From: Deinococcus ruber
GTDB lineage: Bacteria > Deinococcota > Deinococci > Deinococcales > Deinococcaceae
DNA: 13,878 bases
Assembly (NCBI RefSeq): GCF_014648095.1
Contig: NZ_BMQL01000079.1
Coordinates: 1 to 13,878, forward strand
Direction: 5' to 3'
The position numbers and the translations under genes were made by a program. The stretch's first letter is position 1; each line of letters begins with the position of its first letter. This document shows, piece by piece, positions 1-6,320 of the stretch. The notes below the pieces were generated by a model, which saw only the letters and a list, made by a program, of their open reading frames with translations, had not been told where the DNA came from and did not search any database.

Positions 1-532
1 CCATCTGCAAGGCTGCCAGCGGCAGATCCGTGGTCAGCCGATCCCTCATGGCCCAGCCCATCACCAGTCGCGAAGGCAGATCCAGGATGATTGAGAGGTA
101 CAGCCAGCCCTCACGGGTAGGTAACAACGAGAGATCGGCGGCCCAGACGGTATCTGGCTGCTCAACTTCGACGTGCCGTTGCACCAGGTCGTCTGCGATG
201 GGATGGGCGTGGTCACTGTTCGTGGTGCACTTGTACTTTTTGCGGTCGTTGCCCTTCAAGCCGGCCGCCGCCATCAGCCGGGCCACCCGCCGACGCGAGC
301 AGGGCTGGCCCTGCTCGCGCAGCGCTGCGTGGACGCTGGGCACGTCGTAGCGACCGTTGCTGGTGGCATGAAGTTGCCCGATCTCGGTCGTCAGGACGGT
401 GTCCTGGAGCTCGCGTGTGCTGGTTGGCCTTCTCTGTCAGGTGAAGGACCCGCTTTTGGTGACGTCCAGCACACGGCACATCACGTCCAGGCGGAATTCC
501 TGCCGGTGCGTTTCAATGAATCGAAAACGCAT
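1..532 (-). pseudogene. IS3-family transposase orfB (DDE integrase), nonsense-mutated and cut by the window edge
   Basis: Reading from the ATG at 532-530, the protein begins MRFRFIETHRQEF, continues to VLDVTKSGSFT, and then meets TGA near 436. Translation resumes in the same frame with QRRPTSTRELQDTV and a long integrase-like stretch. That stretch contains a typical HTH_21-type segment (GRYDVPSVHAALREQG, RRRVARLMAAAGLKG) and the rve-domain start VWAADLSLLPTREGWLYL, whose D is the first catalytic aspartate. Relatives usually have Trp at the stop position (SGYYAW or SGFYAW), so the lesion is best explained as TGG to TGA. The ATG overlaps the orfA stop as TGATG. The C-terminal part with the remaining D and E lies beyond the edge. 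It is presumably non-functional unless the stop is read through. Confidence 0.82.
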
Positions 533-828
533 CAACGTTCCTTGGCACAGAAGGCCACGGCTTTTTTCAAGACATCCCGTTCCTGCCGGGCGATGTCCAG
601 TTCGCGCTGCAGTCGCTTGATTTCCGCCTGTTCCGTCGTCAGACCCGTGTTCCCGTGACCGGGAAAGGCTACCGAGCCCTGCGTGCCCAGCTCGCGAGCC
701 CAGCGGTGCAGCGCCGAGTCACTGACGCCCAGGTTCTTGGAGACTTGGAGGAAGCTCTGGTCCGGCTCGTTCGCGAGCTGGACGGCCTCCAGCTTGAACT
801 CTTTGGTGTACTGCTTGCGTTTGGCCAT
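532..828 (-). CDS. IS3-family transposase orfA (HTH protein)
   Basis: This 98-residue protein begins MAKRKQYTKEFKLEAVQLA, the standard HTH_Tnp_1 opening of IS3 orfA proteins. A helix-turn-helix spans about residues 10-50 (VSKNLGVSDSALHRWAREL). A heptad leucine-rich coiled coil follows at about residues 63-92 (TTEQAEIKRLQRELDIARQE, then ERDVLKKAVAF) and would mediate multimerisation. In the family, OrfA binds the terminal repeats, and the OrfAB fusion made by -1 frameshifting is the transposase. The reading frame is intact. The orfB frame lies in -1 phase and overlaps its stop. With orfB broken, it may still act as a DNA-binding regulator. Confidence 0.9.
   Translation of the reverse strand: MAKRKQYTKEFKLEAVQLANEPDQSFLQVSKNLGVSDSALHRWARELGTQGSVAFPGHGNTGLTTEQAEIKRLQRELDIARQERDVLKKAVAFCAKER
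561..567 (-). promoter_or_regulatory. Possible -1 frameshift site (A6G) between IS3 orfA and orfB
   Basis: The minus strand carries six A residues followed by G inside the V-L-K-K codons of orfA. IS3 elements commonly shift at A-rich heptamers here. The -1 frame is open from this run through to the orfB ATG, so a shift would yield an OrfAB fusion. The phase is AAA AAA G and not the canonical A AAA AAG, so efficiency is uncertain. Confidence 0.4.
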
Positions 829-861
829 GCCTCACCTCGTCTTGATTCTCGAGGCGTTTCT

Positions 862-1068
862 TCAAGTACGCAAAACTGAGGTATCCCCAGTCAACGGGAT
901 ACCCAGTCGTAGGGCCTTCATGCGGAGCGCCTGCCTGAGCTCCTCACTGACCTTCAGATTCAGCTGGACAATCTGTGCCGCCTGCCCTTCCTGAGGCGCG
1001 GTCGCCTCTTCCAGCTCCGGCTGGCCTTGACCTGTGAGTGCCAGATGTTCGAATCGGCTCTTTGGCAT
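862..1068 (-). pseudogene. Truncated ribbon-helix-helix partition-partner-like protein (ParB/CopG type), interrupted by the IS3 element
   Basis: The 68-residue frame starts MPKSRFEHLALTGQ. After a disordered Glu/Gln-rich linker it contains QIVQLNLKVSEELRQALRMK, followed by ALRLGIPLT. This matches the beta-strand and first helix of a ribbon-helix-helix (RHH) DNA-binding domain. The second helix that should follow GIPLT is replaced by GDTSVLRT and a stop, all encoded by the IS3 end. The native coding part is therefore about 894-1068. The start ATG overlaps the parA stop as TGATG, so the two genes were translationally coupled. Small ParA proteins are commonly paired with RHH proteins that bind centromere repeats and autoregulate. 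The RHH assignment rests on one short motif, so the family call is moderate; the truncation is more certain. Confidence 0.65.
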
Positions 1069-1658
1069 CAGCTGACCTCCAGGGCCAGGCTCAAAATGTC
1101 AGACCAGGCGTTCTCGGGCCGGGCTTCAGGAACATCCCGAACAAGCACACGCTGCTCCTGTGCCCGCTGGTGAGCGGCATAGGCACGGATCACGGTCTCG
1201 CAGACATTCAGCCCAAGACCTCTCAGGTGATCCCGCGCTCCCTGCCCGACTGCACCGGTGGGCGGAGCTTTGGTGATGACCACCCGGACGTTCTCCATCG
1301 TGGCCTTGGGCGCCACGAGACGTTCCCACAGTTCGATGGTCGGTTCAAGTTCCGTTCCGTTCGCCCCACTCGGAACGAGCATGGTGCTGCGAGCGGCAAG
1401 CTCCACCATGTCTTGCAGACTTGGCCGCCCCTCCACATCGATGACCCAGTAGCGGTAGCCCTCTGGTGGCAGCTCACCCGTGCCAAGCAGGTGGATCGGT
1501 AGCTTGCCTCCGTAGATCCACTTGCGCGAAGTCTGCATGGTGGCGTCCTCGTCGGACAGGGCCACCTTCCCCTTGAGTGCGAGGGCTCCTGCAAGGTTCA
1601 CGGCCAGCGTGGACTTCGCGACCCCCCCTTTGCTGCTCGCCAGGCTGATGATCTGCAT
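1068..1658 (-). CDS. parA: ParA-family partition ATPase (small, type Ib-like)
   Basis: The 196-residue protein opens MQIISLASSKGGVAKSTLAV. This is a deviant Walker A box with signature lysine Lys10 and P-loop Lys15; the usual KGGVGKT has become KGGVAKST. The A' motif is LSDEDATMQTSRKW (residues 35-48) and Walker B is YWVIDVEGRP (Asp74). No N-terminal HTH extension is present, so it is the short ParA type that leaves operator binding to a partner protein. It would dimerise on ATP, bind nucleoid DNA and position plasmid copies through the RHH partner encoded directly downstream. That partner is truncated, so partition from this locus may be lost. The start is supported by an upstream TAGTAT box six bases before the ATG, which suggests a leaderless transcript. 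Confidence 0.85.
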   Translation of the reverse strand: MQIISLASSKGGVAKSTLAVNLAGALALKGKVALSDEDATMQTSRKWIYGGKLPIHLLGTGELPPEGYRYWVIDVEGRPSLQDMVELAARSTMLVPSGANGTELEPTIELWERLVAPKATMENVRVVITKAPPTGAVGQGARDHLRGLGLNVCETVIRAYAAHQRAQEQRVLVRDVPEARPENAWSDILSLALEVS

Positions 1659-1664
1659 TCCCGA

Positions 1665-1670
1665 ATACTA
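1665..1670 (-). promoter_or_regulatory. Putative leaderless -10 box of parA (TAGTAT)
   Basis: TAGTAT fits the TANNNT consensus and is followed by exactly six bases before the parA ATG. This spacing is typical of Deinococcus leaderless transcripts. No convincing Shine-Dalgarno or -35 sequence is visible. Confidence 0.45.
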
Positions 1671-1672
1671 CG

Positions 1673-1751
1673 GAGATACTGAGGTAGCTGGGTAGTGATA
1701 CAGAGATACTGAGGTAGCTAGATAGCTCCAAGGTAGGAGGTATCCGGGTAG
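1673..1751. repeat. Tandem GGTAG repeats upstream of parA (candidate centromere/operator)
   Basis: The 17-mer GAGATACTGAGGTAGCT occurs twice without change (1673-1689 and 1703-1719), 30 bases apart. The core GGTAG appears at 1683, 1691, 1713, 1732 and 1747 on the plus strand, and GATAG at 1721. The array fills the intergenic region between divergent parA and the kinase gene and abuts the parA -10 box. In small ParA/RHH loci such short direct repeats serve both as the centromere and as the autoregulatory operator. That role is inferred here. Replication iterons are a less likely alternative because no rep gene is seen. Confidence 0.6.
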
Positions 1752-1791
1752 TTCTGAGCTCTGCCGGACAGAACCGCAAGGATCGGCGGGC

Positions 1792-1797
1792 TATCCT
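1792..1797 (+). promoter_or_regulatory. Putative leaderless -10 box of the sensor kinase gene (TATCCT)
   Basis: TATCCT matches TANNNT and ends five bases before the ATG at 1803. No Shine-Dalgarno sequence precedes this start, so leaderless expression is plausible. Confidence 0.4.
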
Positions 1798-1802
1798 GAC
1801 GC

Positions 1803-4481
1803 ATGTCCGAACCGTCAGATGTGGGCACGCCCGCTGCCCGCTCGCTCAGTGAATACCTGCAGCAGATCACCGAAGCGCTGGCGGCCACCACCGACCAAAC
1901 CGATGTCTTCAAGATCGTGCTGCAACCCGCCCTGGCTGCCTTGAACGCCATTACAGGCGCAGTCCTGTTAGTCGACGCCACGGGAAAGCACCTCGTGATT
2001 GCGGCCACTCAGGGGTATGAAGCTCACGGACAGACCATCTGGCAAGATGGCCCTCTTGATGGCAATGTCCCGGCAGGCGATGCGCTGGAACGGCATCAGG
2101 CCCTGTTCTTCGAGCATCTTGACGCCCTGGTCGAAGCGTATCCGATGCTGGAGGAACGGACGGGGGCCGTCGCTCCAGTCGCCACCGCCATCCTGCCGAT
2201 GTTTCTGGGTCAGCAACCACTCGGCACTCTCATCCTGGATTTCAAGGAACCGCATACCTTCTCGACAGACGAGCGCCGGTTCCTCCAGACCCTGGCGGCT
2301 CAGACAGCCGTCGCCCTGAGCCGCGCGCAGCTGCTCGGTCGCTTACAGACCAGCGAGACGTTGTTCCGACGGCTGGTACAAATCAGCCCGTTGGCGATGG
2401 GTGCCGGCTCGCTGGACGGGCAGCTGAGCCTGGTCAATGACGCCTACCTGCAACTGATCGGTCAGACACGCACGGCCTTTGAGGCGGGCCACATCGATTG
2501 GCAGGCCATCACACCCCAGGAGTTCCAGGATGCAGAACGGGAGGCGTTCGAGATCGCCTGGGATACAGGGACTTCACCGAGGTATCGCAAAGAGCTGATC
2601 ACACCCAACGGGGAGCGCATTCCTGTGGAGATAGCGCTGGTGCGGCAGGACGAACAGCAGATGGTCGGCTACGCCCAGGACCTGCGGCCCCTGCGGGCGT
2701 TGGAGCGACTGGTGGATGAGCGCACCGCCATCCTCCTGAACGAGCAGGCGGCCTCCCAGGCCTTCATCACCTTCAGCCAGCAGACCGCCCAGGCCACCGA
2801 TCTTTCGGTGCTGGCTGGGCAGGCCATCGCGGTGCTGCGGGCGGTCCTGCAGGACGTAAGCGTGGCGTACTACGAACTGCAGGACGGACGCTGGCGAGCG
2901 CAGTGTTGGTCTGAGGACATCAGCCCGGCATTTTTACAGGCGATCCAGGCAGGCTTCACGACCGACACGCCGCGTTTTGCCACTGCAGTGGCGTCCGGTC
3001 AGCTGCTGTTCGTCGACGGCTGGGACCCGGCCCGGGAGCAGCTGCCGACCGACCAGCGCTACAGCTCCATCGCCAGTTACCCTTTTTTCTTGCATGGACA
3101 GCCGCATAGCCTGCTGTCGGTCGGACGGCGCGAGCATCAAGTCTGGGAGGCGCGGGAGCAGGCGGTGGTCCGGGCGGTCGGGCAAGCACTCGGCTTGGCA
3201 CTGGGACGCACCGAGGTGGCCCGACAACTGCAATGCCAGAAAGAAGAGGTGGAGAGCCGCAACCGTGCGCTGGAAGCCTTCTCCAGCCTGACGGGCGTGT
3301 TGGATGTCCGACTGGACCGTGCTACCCTGATCCGGCGCACACAGGAACTGGTGCTCTCACTGCTCCCCCCTGGCTATGCGGCCTACTTCGAACCGGAGAA
3401 CGGCCTCTGGCGCTTGAAGGTCCAGACTGGAAACGCGGGGCTGCCGGCCCTACAGGCGGCCCTGGACGCTGGCTTTCCGGTGGGTGCGACCCCGACGCTG
3501 GATAGGGCCATGCACACCAGTGAGCCGTACTTCATCGACGTCTATGTCAAGGACACCGATATCGACCCGGAGGTGGCCGGTCACCTGAACGCGGCCGCCT
3601 GCCTGCCGCTGTTCGTTCGAGGGCATTTCATTGGCATCTTCAACTTGCCGTTGTTCGAGACCCGCGTGTGGGATGCCACCGACCGGGCGATTCTGATCTC
3701 GGCCGTCCAGAGTCTGACGCTCGCGCTGGAAGGCGCTCAGAGTCTGGACGAACTGGCACAACGCTCCGCCGAGCTGGAGGAAAGTAACCAGTCCCTCCTG
3801 GCGGCCAATGAGGAGCTGGAAGCCTTCACCTACTCGGCCTCGCATGACCTGCGAACCCCGGTTCGGCATGTGATGGGCTTTTCGGAACTGACCCAGAAAG
3901 CGGTGGCGAAGGCCAACTACGACAAAGCCGATGCGTACCTGAAGACCATTCAGCAGGCGGCCGGGCGAATGACGTCGCTGATCGACGGCATGCTGGTGCT
4001 CTCCAGGTCAGGCCGTCAGGAACTGAAGGCGCAGGTGGTCGATCTGAATGGATTGGTGATGCAGGCCCGGCGGGATGTCGGGAGGGAGTTTCCAGAGCAG
4101 CCGGTACGTTGGCACATCGATGACCTTCCCAGGGTGCAGGGCGATCCGTTGCTGCTGCAGCAGGTGCTGACCAACCTGCTGAGCAACGCGGTGAAGTATG
4201 CCTCCAAGCGTGAGCTGTCCGAGGTATGGATCTGGGCGGAAGAGCGGCCCACCGAGTGGATGGTGCGAATCCGGGACAACGGGGTGGGCTTCGATCCCAA
4301 CTATGCCCAGCGGCTGTTCGGGATTTTCCAGCGGCTGCATCACGAGCGGGACTTCCAGGGCACTGGAGTAGGGCTGGCGACGGTGCGGCGGATCGTGCTG
4401 AAACACGGCGGGCGTGTCTTCGCTGAGAGTCTGGGGGAGGGAGGAGCCACCTTCAGCTTTACCCTCCCGAAACGGAGTTGA
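1803..4481 (+). CDS. Soluble multi-sensor histidine kinase (GAF-PAS-GAF-GAF-HisKA-HATPase)
   Basis: The 892-residue protein has no transmembrane segment or signal peptide, so it should sense cytoplasmic signals. Approximate domains are GAF 15-180, PAS 180-300 (SETLFRRLVQISPLAMGAGS), GAF 310-475, GAF 490-650 and a short coiled coil at 650-675. HisKA follows with the H box SASHDLRTPVRH (phospho-acceptor His681), then a HATPase domain. The ATPase boxes are complete: N box NLLSNAVKYASK (Asn791, Asn795), G1 DNGVGFD (Asp825), F box FGIFQRLHH and G2 GTGVGLAT (from Gly853). The kinase core resembles those of bacterial phytochromes and other Deinococcus GAF kinases. I see no distinctive chromophore-binding motif. 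No response regulator is encoded nearby, so it is an orphan kinase here. It diverges from parA and ends two bases before the stop of the convergent 4484-4831 gene. Confidence 0.92.
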   Translation: MSEPSDVGTPAARSLSEYLQQITEALAATTDQTDVFKIVLQPALAALNAITGAVLLVDATGKHLVIAATQGYEAHGQTIWQDGPLDGNVPAGDALERHQALFFEHLDALVEAYPMLEERTGAVAPVATAILPMFLGQQPLGTLILDFKEPHTFSTDERRFLQTLAAQTAVALSRAQLLGRLQTSETLFRRLVQISPLAMGAGSLDGQLSLVNDAYLQLIGQTRTAFEAGHIDWQAITPQEFQDAEREAFEIAWDTGTSPRYRKELITPNGERIPVEIALVRQDEQQMVGYAQDLRPLRALERLVDERTAILLNEQAASQAFITFSQQTAQATDLSVLAGQAIAVLRAVLQDVSVAYYELQDGRWRAQCWSEDISPAFLQAIQAGFTTDTPRFATAVASGQLLFVDGWDPAREQLPTDQRYSSIASYPFFLHGQPHSLLSVGRREHQVWEAREQAVVRAVGQALGLALGRTEVARQLQCQKEEVESRNRALEAFSSLTGVLDVRLDRATLIRRTQELVLSLLPPGYAAYFEPENGLWRLKVQTGNAGLPALQAALDAGFPVGATPTLDRAMHTSEPYFIDVYVKDTDIDPEVAGHLNAAACLPLFVRGHFIGIFNLPLFETRVWDATDRAILISAVQSLTLALEGAQSLDELAQRSAELEESNQSLLAANEELEAFTYSASHDLRTPVRHVMGFSELTQKAVAKANYDKADAYLKTIQQAAGRMTSLIDGMLVLSRSGRQELKAQVVDLNGLVMQARRDVGREFPEQPVRWHIDDLPRVQGDPLLLQQVLTNLLSNAVKYASKRELSEVWIWAEERPTEWMVRIRDNGVGFDPNYAQRLFGIFQRLHHERDFQGTGVGLATVRRIVLKHGGRVFAESLGEGGATFSFTLPKRS

Positions 4482-4483
4482 AG

Positions 4484-4831
4484 CTAAGAACGGCAACGGC
4501 CCCTTCTCCGTTTACTGGCCCGCTCCGCCTGGTTCTCCTGCCAGGCCAAGCGGGCTGCTGCAATCTCGATGGCCGTCCTGCCGGGCATCCAGAAGCTCAC
4601 CCAACGGGCCACATACTCGCGGGCCGCCTGGAGTTCCATACCGTGAGCGCTGACGAGGTAGCGGCGCACCAGCTGCTGCACCTCGTTGTTGTAGCCCCGC
4701 GTCATGTCCGGCCAGACCCACACGTGGAAGCTTGCCTGCGCGAGTTCCCGCGTCACCTCGTTGACGGCCTCCGTGAACTCCGCTGGCGTCCGGTACGTGA
4801 CGGTGCCGAGGCGGGCGTGCCGGTGCGCCAT
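4484..4831 (-). CDS. Hypothetical protein, 115 residues
   Basis: I do not recognise a family. The protein starts MAHRHARLGTVTYRTPAEFT, is Arg-, Ala- and Trp-rich, and looks soluble and mostly helical (TPAEFTEAVNEVTRELAQAS; AREYVARWVSFW). It ends in a basic tail (ERASKRRRGRCRS). The amino-acid pattern and intact frame support a real gene. AGGGG lies just ahead of the ATG, closer than ideal for a ribosome binding site. The gene is convergent with the kinase gene and directly downstream of the tnpB remnant, from which a small hairpin separates it. The basic tail suggests nucleic-acid binding, but this is only a guess. Confidence 0.6.
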   Translation of the reverse strand: MAHRHARLGTVTYRTPAEFTEAVNEVTRELAQASFHVWVWPDMTRGYNNEVQQLVRRYLVSAHGMELQAAREYVARWVSFWMPGRTAIEIAAARLAWQENQAERASKRRRGRCRS

Positions 4832-4850
4832 GTCCCCTAGCAGGCCCAGC

Positions 4851-4869
4851 GTCTAGAAAACCCCTAGAC
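4851..4869. terminator. Short palindrome at the tnpB 3' end (GTCTAG-N7-CTAGAC)
   Basis: Six-base arms GTCTAG and CTAGAC flank AAAACCC, and the tnpB TAG stop lies within the right arm. IS200/IS605 elements carry subterminal hairpins near their ends, so this may mark the element's right end. It could instead be a weak terminator, since the minus strand has TTTT inside the loop. TCCCCTAG at 4833-4840 partly repeats ACCCCTAG at 4860-4867. Confidence 0.35.
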
Positions 4870-5835
4870 TTCGATAAGAACACCGTCTGGAACAGTGTCC
4901 TTCAGAAGGCCAGGAAGCTCTCTCTTCGCCAGGTTGCCAGTCACGTTCAACGACGTGCGCTCCACCTGACCCCGCAGCGACACTCGTGCAGGAAAACGTT
5001 TCGGATGTTTGCTCTGGGTACGGTTGCCTGCACGATCTCGCCGGATACGCGGCTTGGGAAGAACAAGGGACCGTGTCGATTTCTGCCGTCTCGGCTGTCT
5101 GGACGCCCTGCTGAGCAGGGTGTCGGTCTGTACCGTGACCGGGGCATGCAGCGTTTCTCGGATGCGTTTCACGCCGCCCTTGGGCCGTGCCATCTTGTTC
5201 CGTCCCAGCAGGGCACGTTTGGCGATATTCACGCACGCCACCACATCCCGGTTACCGGTGAGTCCACACGCCGTACACGCCGCCGAGTGATAGCCCTGGG
5301 GCCGACTGACCGGCCCATCACAGCAGGGACACTTGGCAGACGTGCCGCGTGCCGGAACCTGCACCACCTCGATGCCGTGCCGACTGGCGGCCTGTTCCGT
5401 GCAGGTATAGAGCACGCCCCGTACGGACTGCGAGCTGCGGTTGTTCTGAAACACACCGCGTCCCGTCGTGTCCAGATCACGCAGGTCTTCAAAGGCGATC
5501 AACGATGCGCCTGACTGCACCGCCAGGCTCACCAGATGATTGGCTCCCTGCCAGGCGAGCGACCGGCCCAGCCGAACGCGTTTCAGGGATAACGCCCGCT
5601 GCTGTGCGTCCAGGACTGCCCACTGGTGCTGTGTGACCGCATTCGGGTGCCTCCGAAGCAACGTGGCCAGATGGTTGGCTTTGCGGCGAGTGTGTTCCTC
5701 TTCCCGTTGCAGTCGCAGCAGTTTCGACAGTTGCCCACCATCCTCCCACCCGGACGCCTGCCCGTCGGTCATCAGCCTGCCCTGTTCCTGCCGCACGACG
5801 CCCGCACACAGCAGGCTGGACGGCGACCAATCCAC
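4864..5835 (-). pseudogene. tnpB: IS200/IS605-family TnpB (RNA-guided nuclease), 5'-truncated
   Basis: The C-terminal half of a TnpB is clear. RuvC-II is SGASLIAFEDLRDLD (Glu116 from the GTG at 5835), and the zinc ribbon has the pairs CPCC (Cys169, Cys172) and CTAC (Cys187, Cys190). RuvC-III is GNRDVVACVNIAKRAL (Asp197, Asn203). RuvC-I is represented by DVDWSPSSLLCAG, whose Asp is residue 2 from the GTG. The N-terminal WED/REC region, normally about 180 residues, is missing; upstream DNA instead encodes the EF-Tu-like gene in another frame. After RuvC-III a basic tail of about 125 residues runs to the stop, longer than in the well-studied ISDra2 TnpB. No tnpA is present. Intact TnpB uses an omegaRNA from the element's right end to cut DNA. 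This copy should be inactive as a nuclease. Confidence 0.82.
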
Positions 5836-6140
5836 GTCACACGGCCATACCCGATAACTCGCTGCCCTTCTCGGAAGAGGGAGATGCTGCCCACCACCAA
5901 GCGTCCCACATGTTTCTCTGGACTCATGAACCGTAAGCGCACGGTTCGTTCCTCTCCAGGAACGAGAATAGGAGGGTCATCAAAGTAGTGTCCCACTTCC
6001 CAGTCATCATTCTCGTAAAAAAACTGGCCCCAATAGCCGCTCTGGATGTACGCCTTGCGTCCGCCTTTCTCCGTTGGGAGATACCAAGCGAACGCTTCCA
6101 CATCATAGGCATCAAGTTGTGTCGGTCGCTTGGAGGACAT
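5772..6140 (-). CDS. Small protein resembling EF-Tu domain III, 3' end altered by the TnpB junction
   Basis: The 122-residue frame starts MSSKRPTQLDAYDVEAFAWY. It then follows the plan of EF-Tu domain III: TEKGGRKAYIQSGYWGQFFY (compare the GGR...GYRPQFYF motif of EF-Tu), ILVPGEERTVRLRFMSPEKH (compare MVMPGD...) and FREGQRVIGYGRVTWI (compare AIREGGRTVGAGVV). In EF-Tu this beta-barrel contacts tRNA and EF-Ts. Here it stands alone without a GTPase domain. Homology ends near residue 104. The last roughly 18 residues come from DNA that encodes tnpB in another frame, so the native C terminus was probably replaced. A TACGCT box lies six bases before the ATG. Function unknown; the similarity is by eye. 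Confidence 0.6.
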   Translation of the reverse strand: MSSKRPTQLDAYDVEAFAWYLPTEKGGRKAYIQSGYWGQFFYENDDWEVGHYFDDPPILVPGEERTVRLRFMSPEKHVGRLVVGSISLFREGQRVIGYGRVTWIGRRPACCVRASCGRNRAG

Positions 6141-6146
6141 TCCTGT

Positions 6147-6152
6147 AGCGTA
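6147..6152 (-). promoter_or_regulatory. Putative leaderless -10 box (TACGCT) of the EF-Tu-domain-like gene
   Basis: TACGCT fits TANNNT and is followed by six bases before the ATG at 6140. AGGA directly touches the ATG, too close for a normal ribosome binding site, which also favours a leaderless message. Confidence 0.4.
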
Positions 6153-6278
6153 TAAGTGCTGGCCTCATCTCACAAGAACCGAGCTGCATTCTCTGACGTA
6201 TGCTCTTCGAAGGAGCTGATGATGCGTGCGCTAATCAAGTACGTCCTTCACCCTCCCGGCAGGCAGGTGTACAGCAGA

Positions 6279-6303
6279 GCGGGCGCTCATGATGATCGCC
6301 CGC
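6279..6303 (-). terminator. GC-rich hairpin downstream of recA
   Basis: GCGGGCG and CGCCCGC form a seven-base stem with an 11-base loop, 17 bases past the recA stop. Only a weak T-rich run follows on the minus strand (TCTGCTGT), so it is a plausible but non-canonical terminator. Confidence 0.5.
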
Positions 6304-6320
6304 CCCGTTGGCTGTGCTGC

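Larger units (their letters stand above)
1..893 (-). mobile_element. IS3-family insertion sequence, partial (runs off the left edge)
   Basis: The stretch encodes an IS3-type orfA and the N-terminal part of orfB on the minus strand, in the usual A-then-B order. The upstream end is placed near 893, where the minus strand reads TGACTGGGGATACC; IS3 elements typically begin with TG. The neighbouring ribbon-helix-helix gene also loses its expected sequence at this point. The other terminus and the target duplication lie outside the window, so the exact boundary is inferred. The element looks inactive because orfB has an in-frame stop. Confidence 0.8.

Noticed and set aside
874..893. ACTGAGGTA in the IS3 end also occurs in the parA repeats
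   Set aside because: Nine bases shared between an IS terminus and the repeats is suggestive but short, and the IS end belongs to the element; probably chance.
1673..1751. Repeats upstream of parA considered as a CRISPR array
   Set aside because: Only two full units 30 bases apart, with related bases in the gaps and no cas genes.
5005..5514. Plus-strand frame opposite tnpB
   Set aside because: The minus strand encodes clear RuvC and zinc-ribbon motifs over the same bases.
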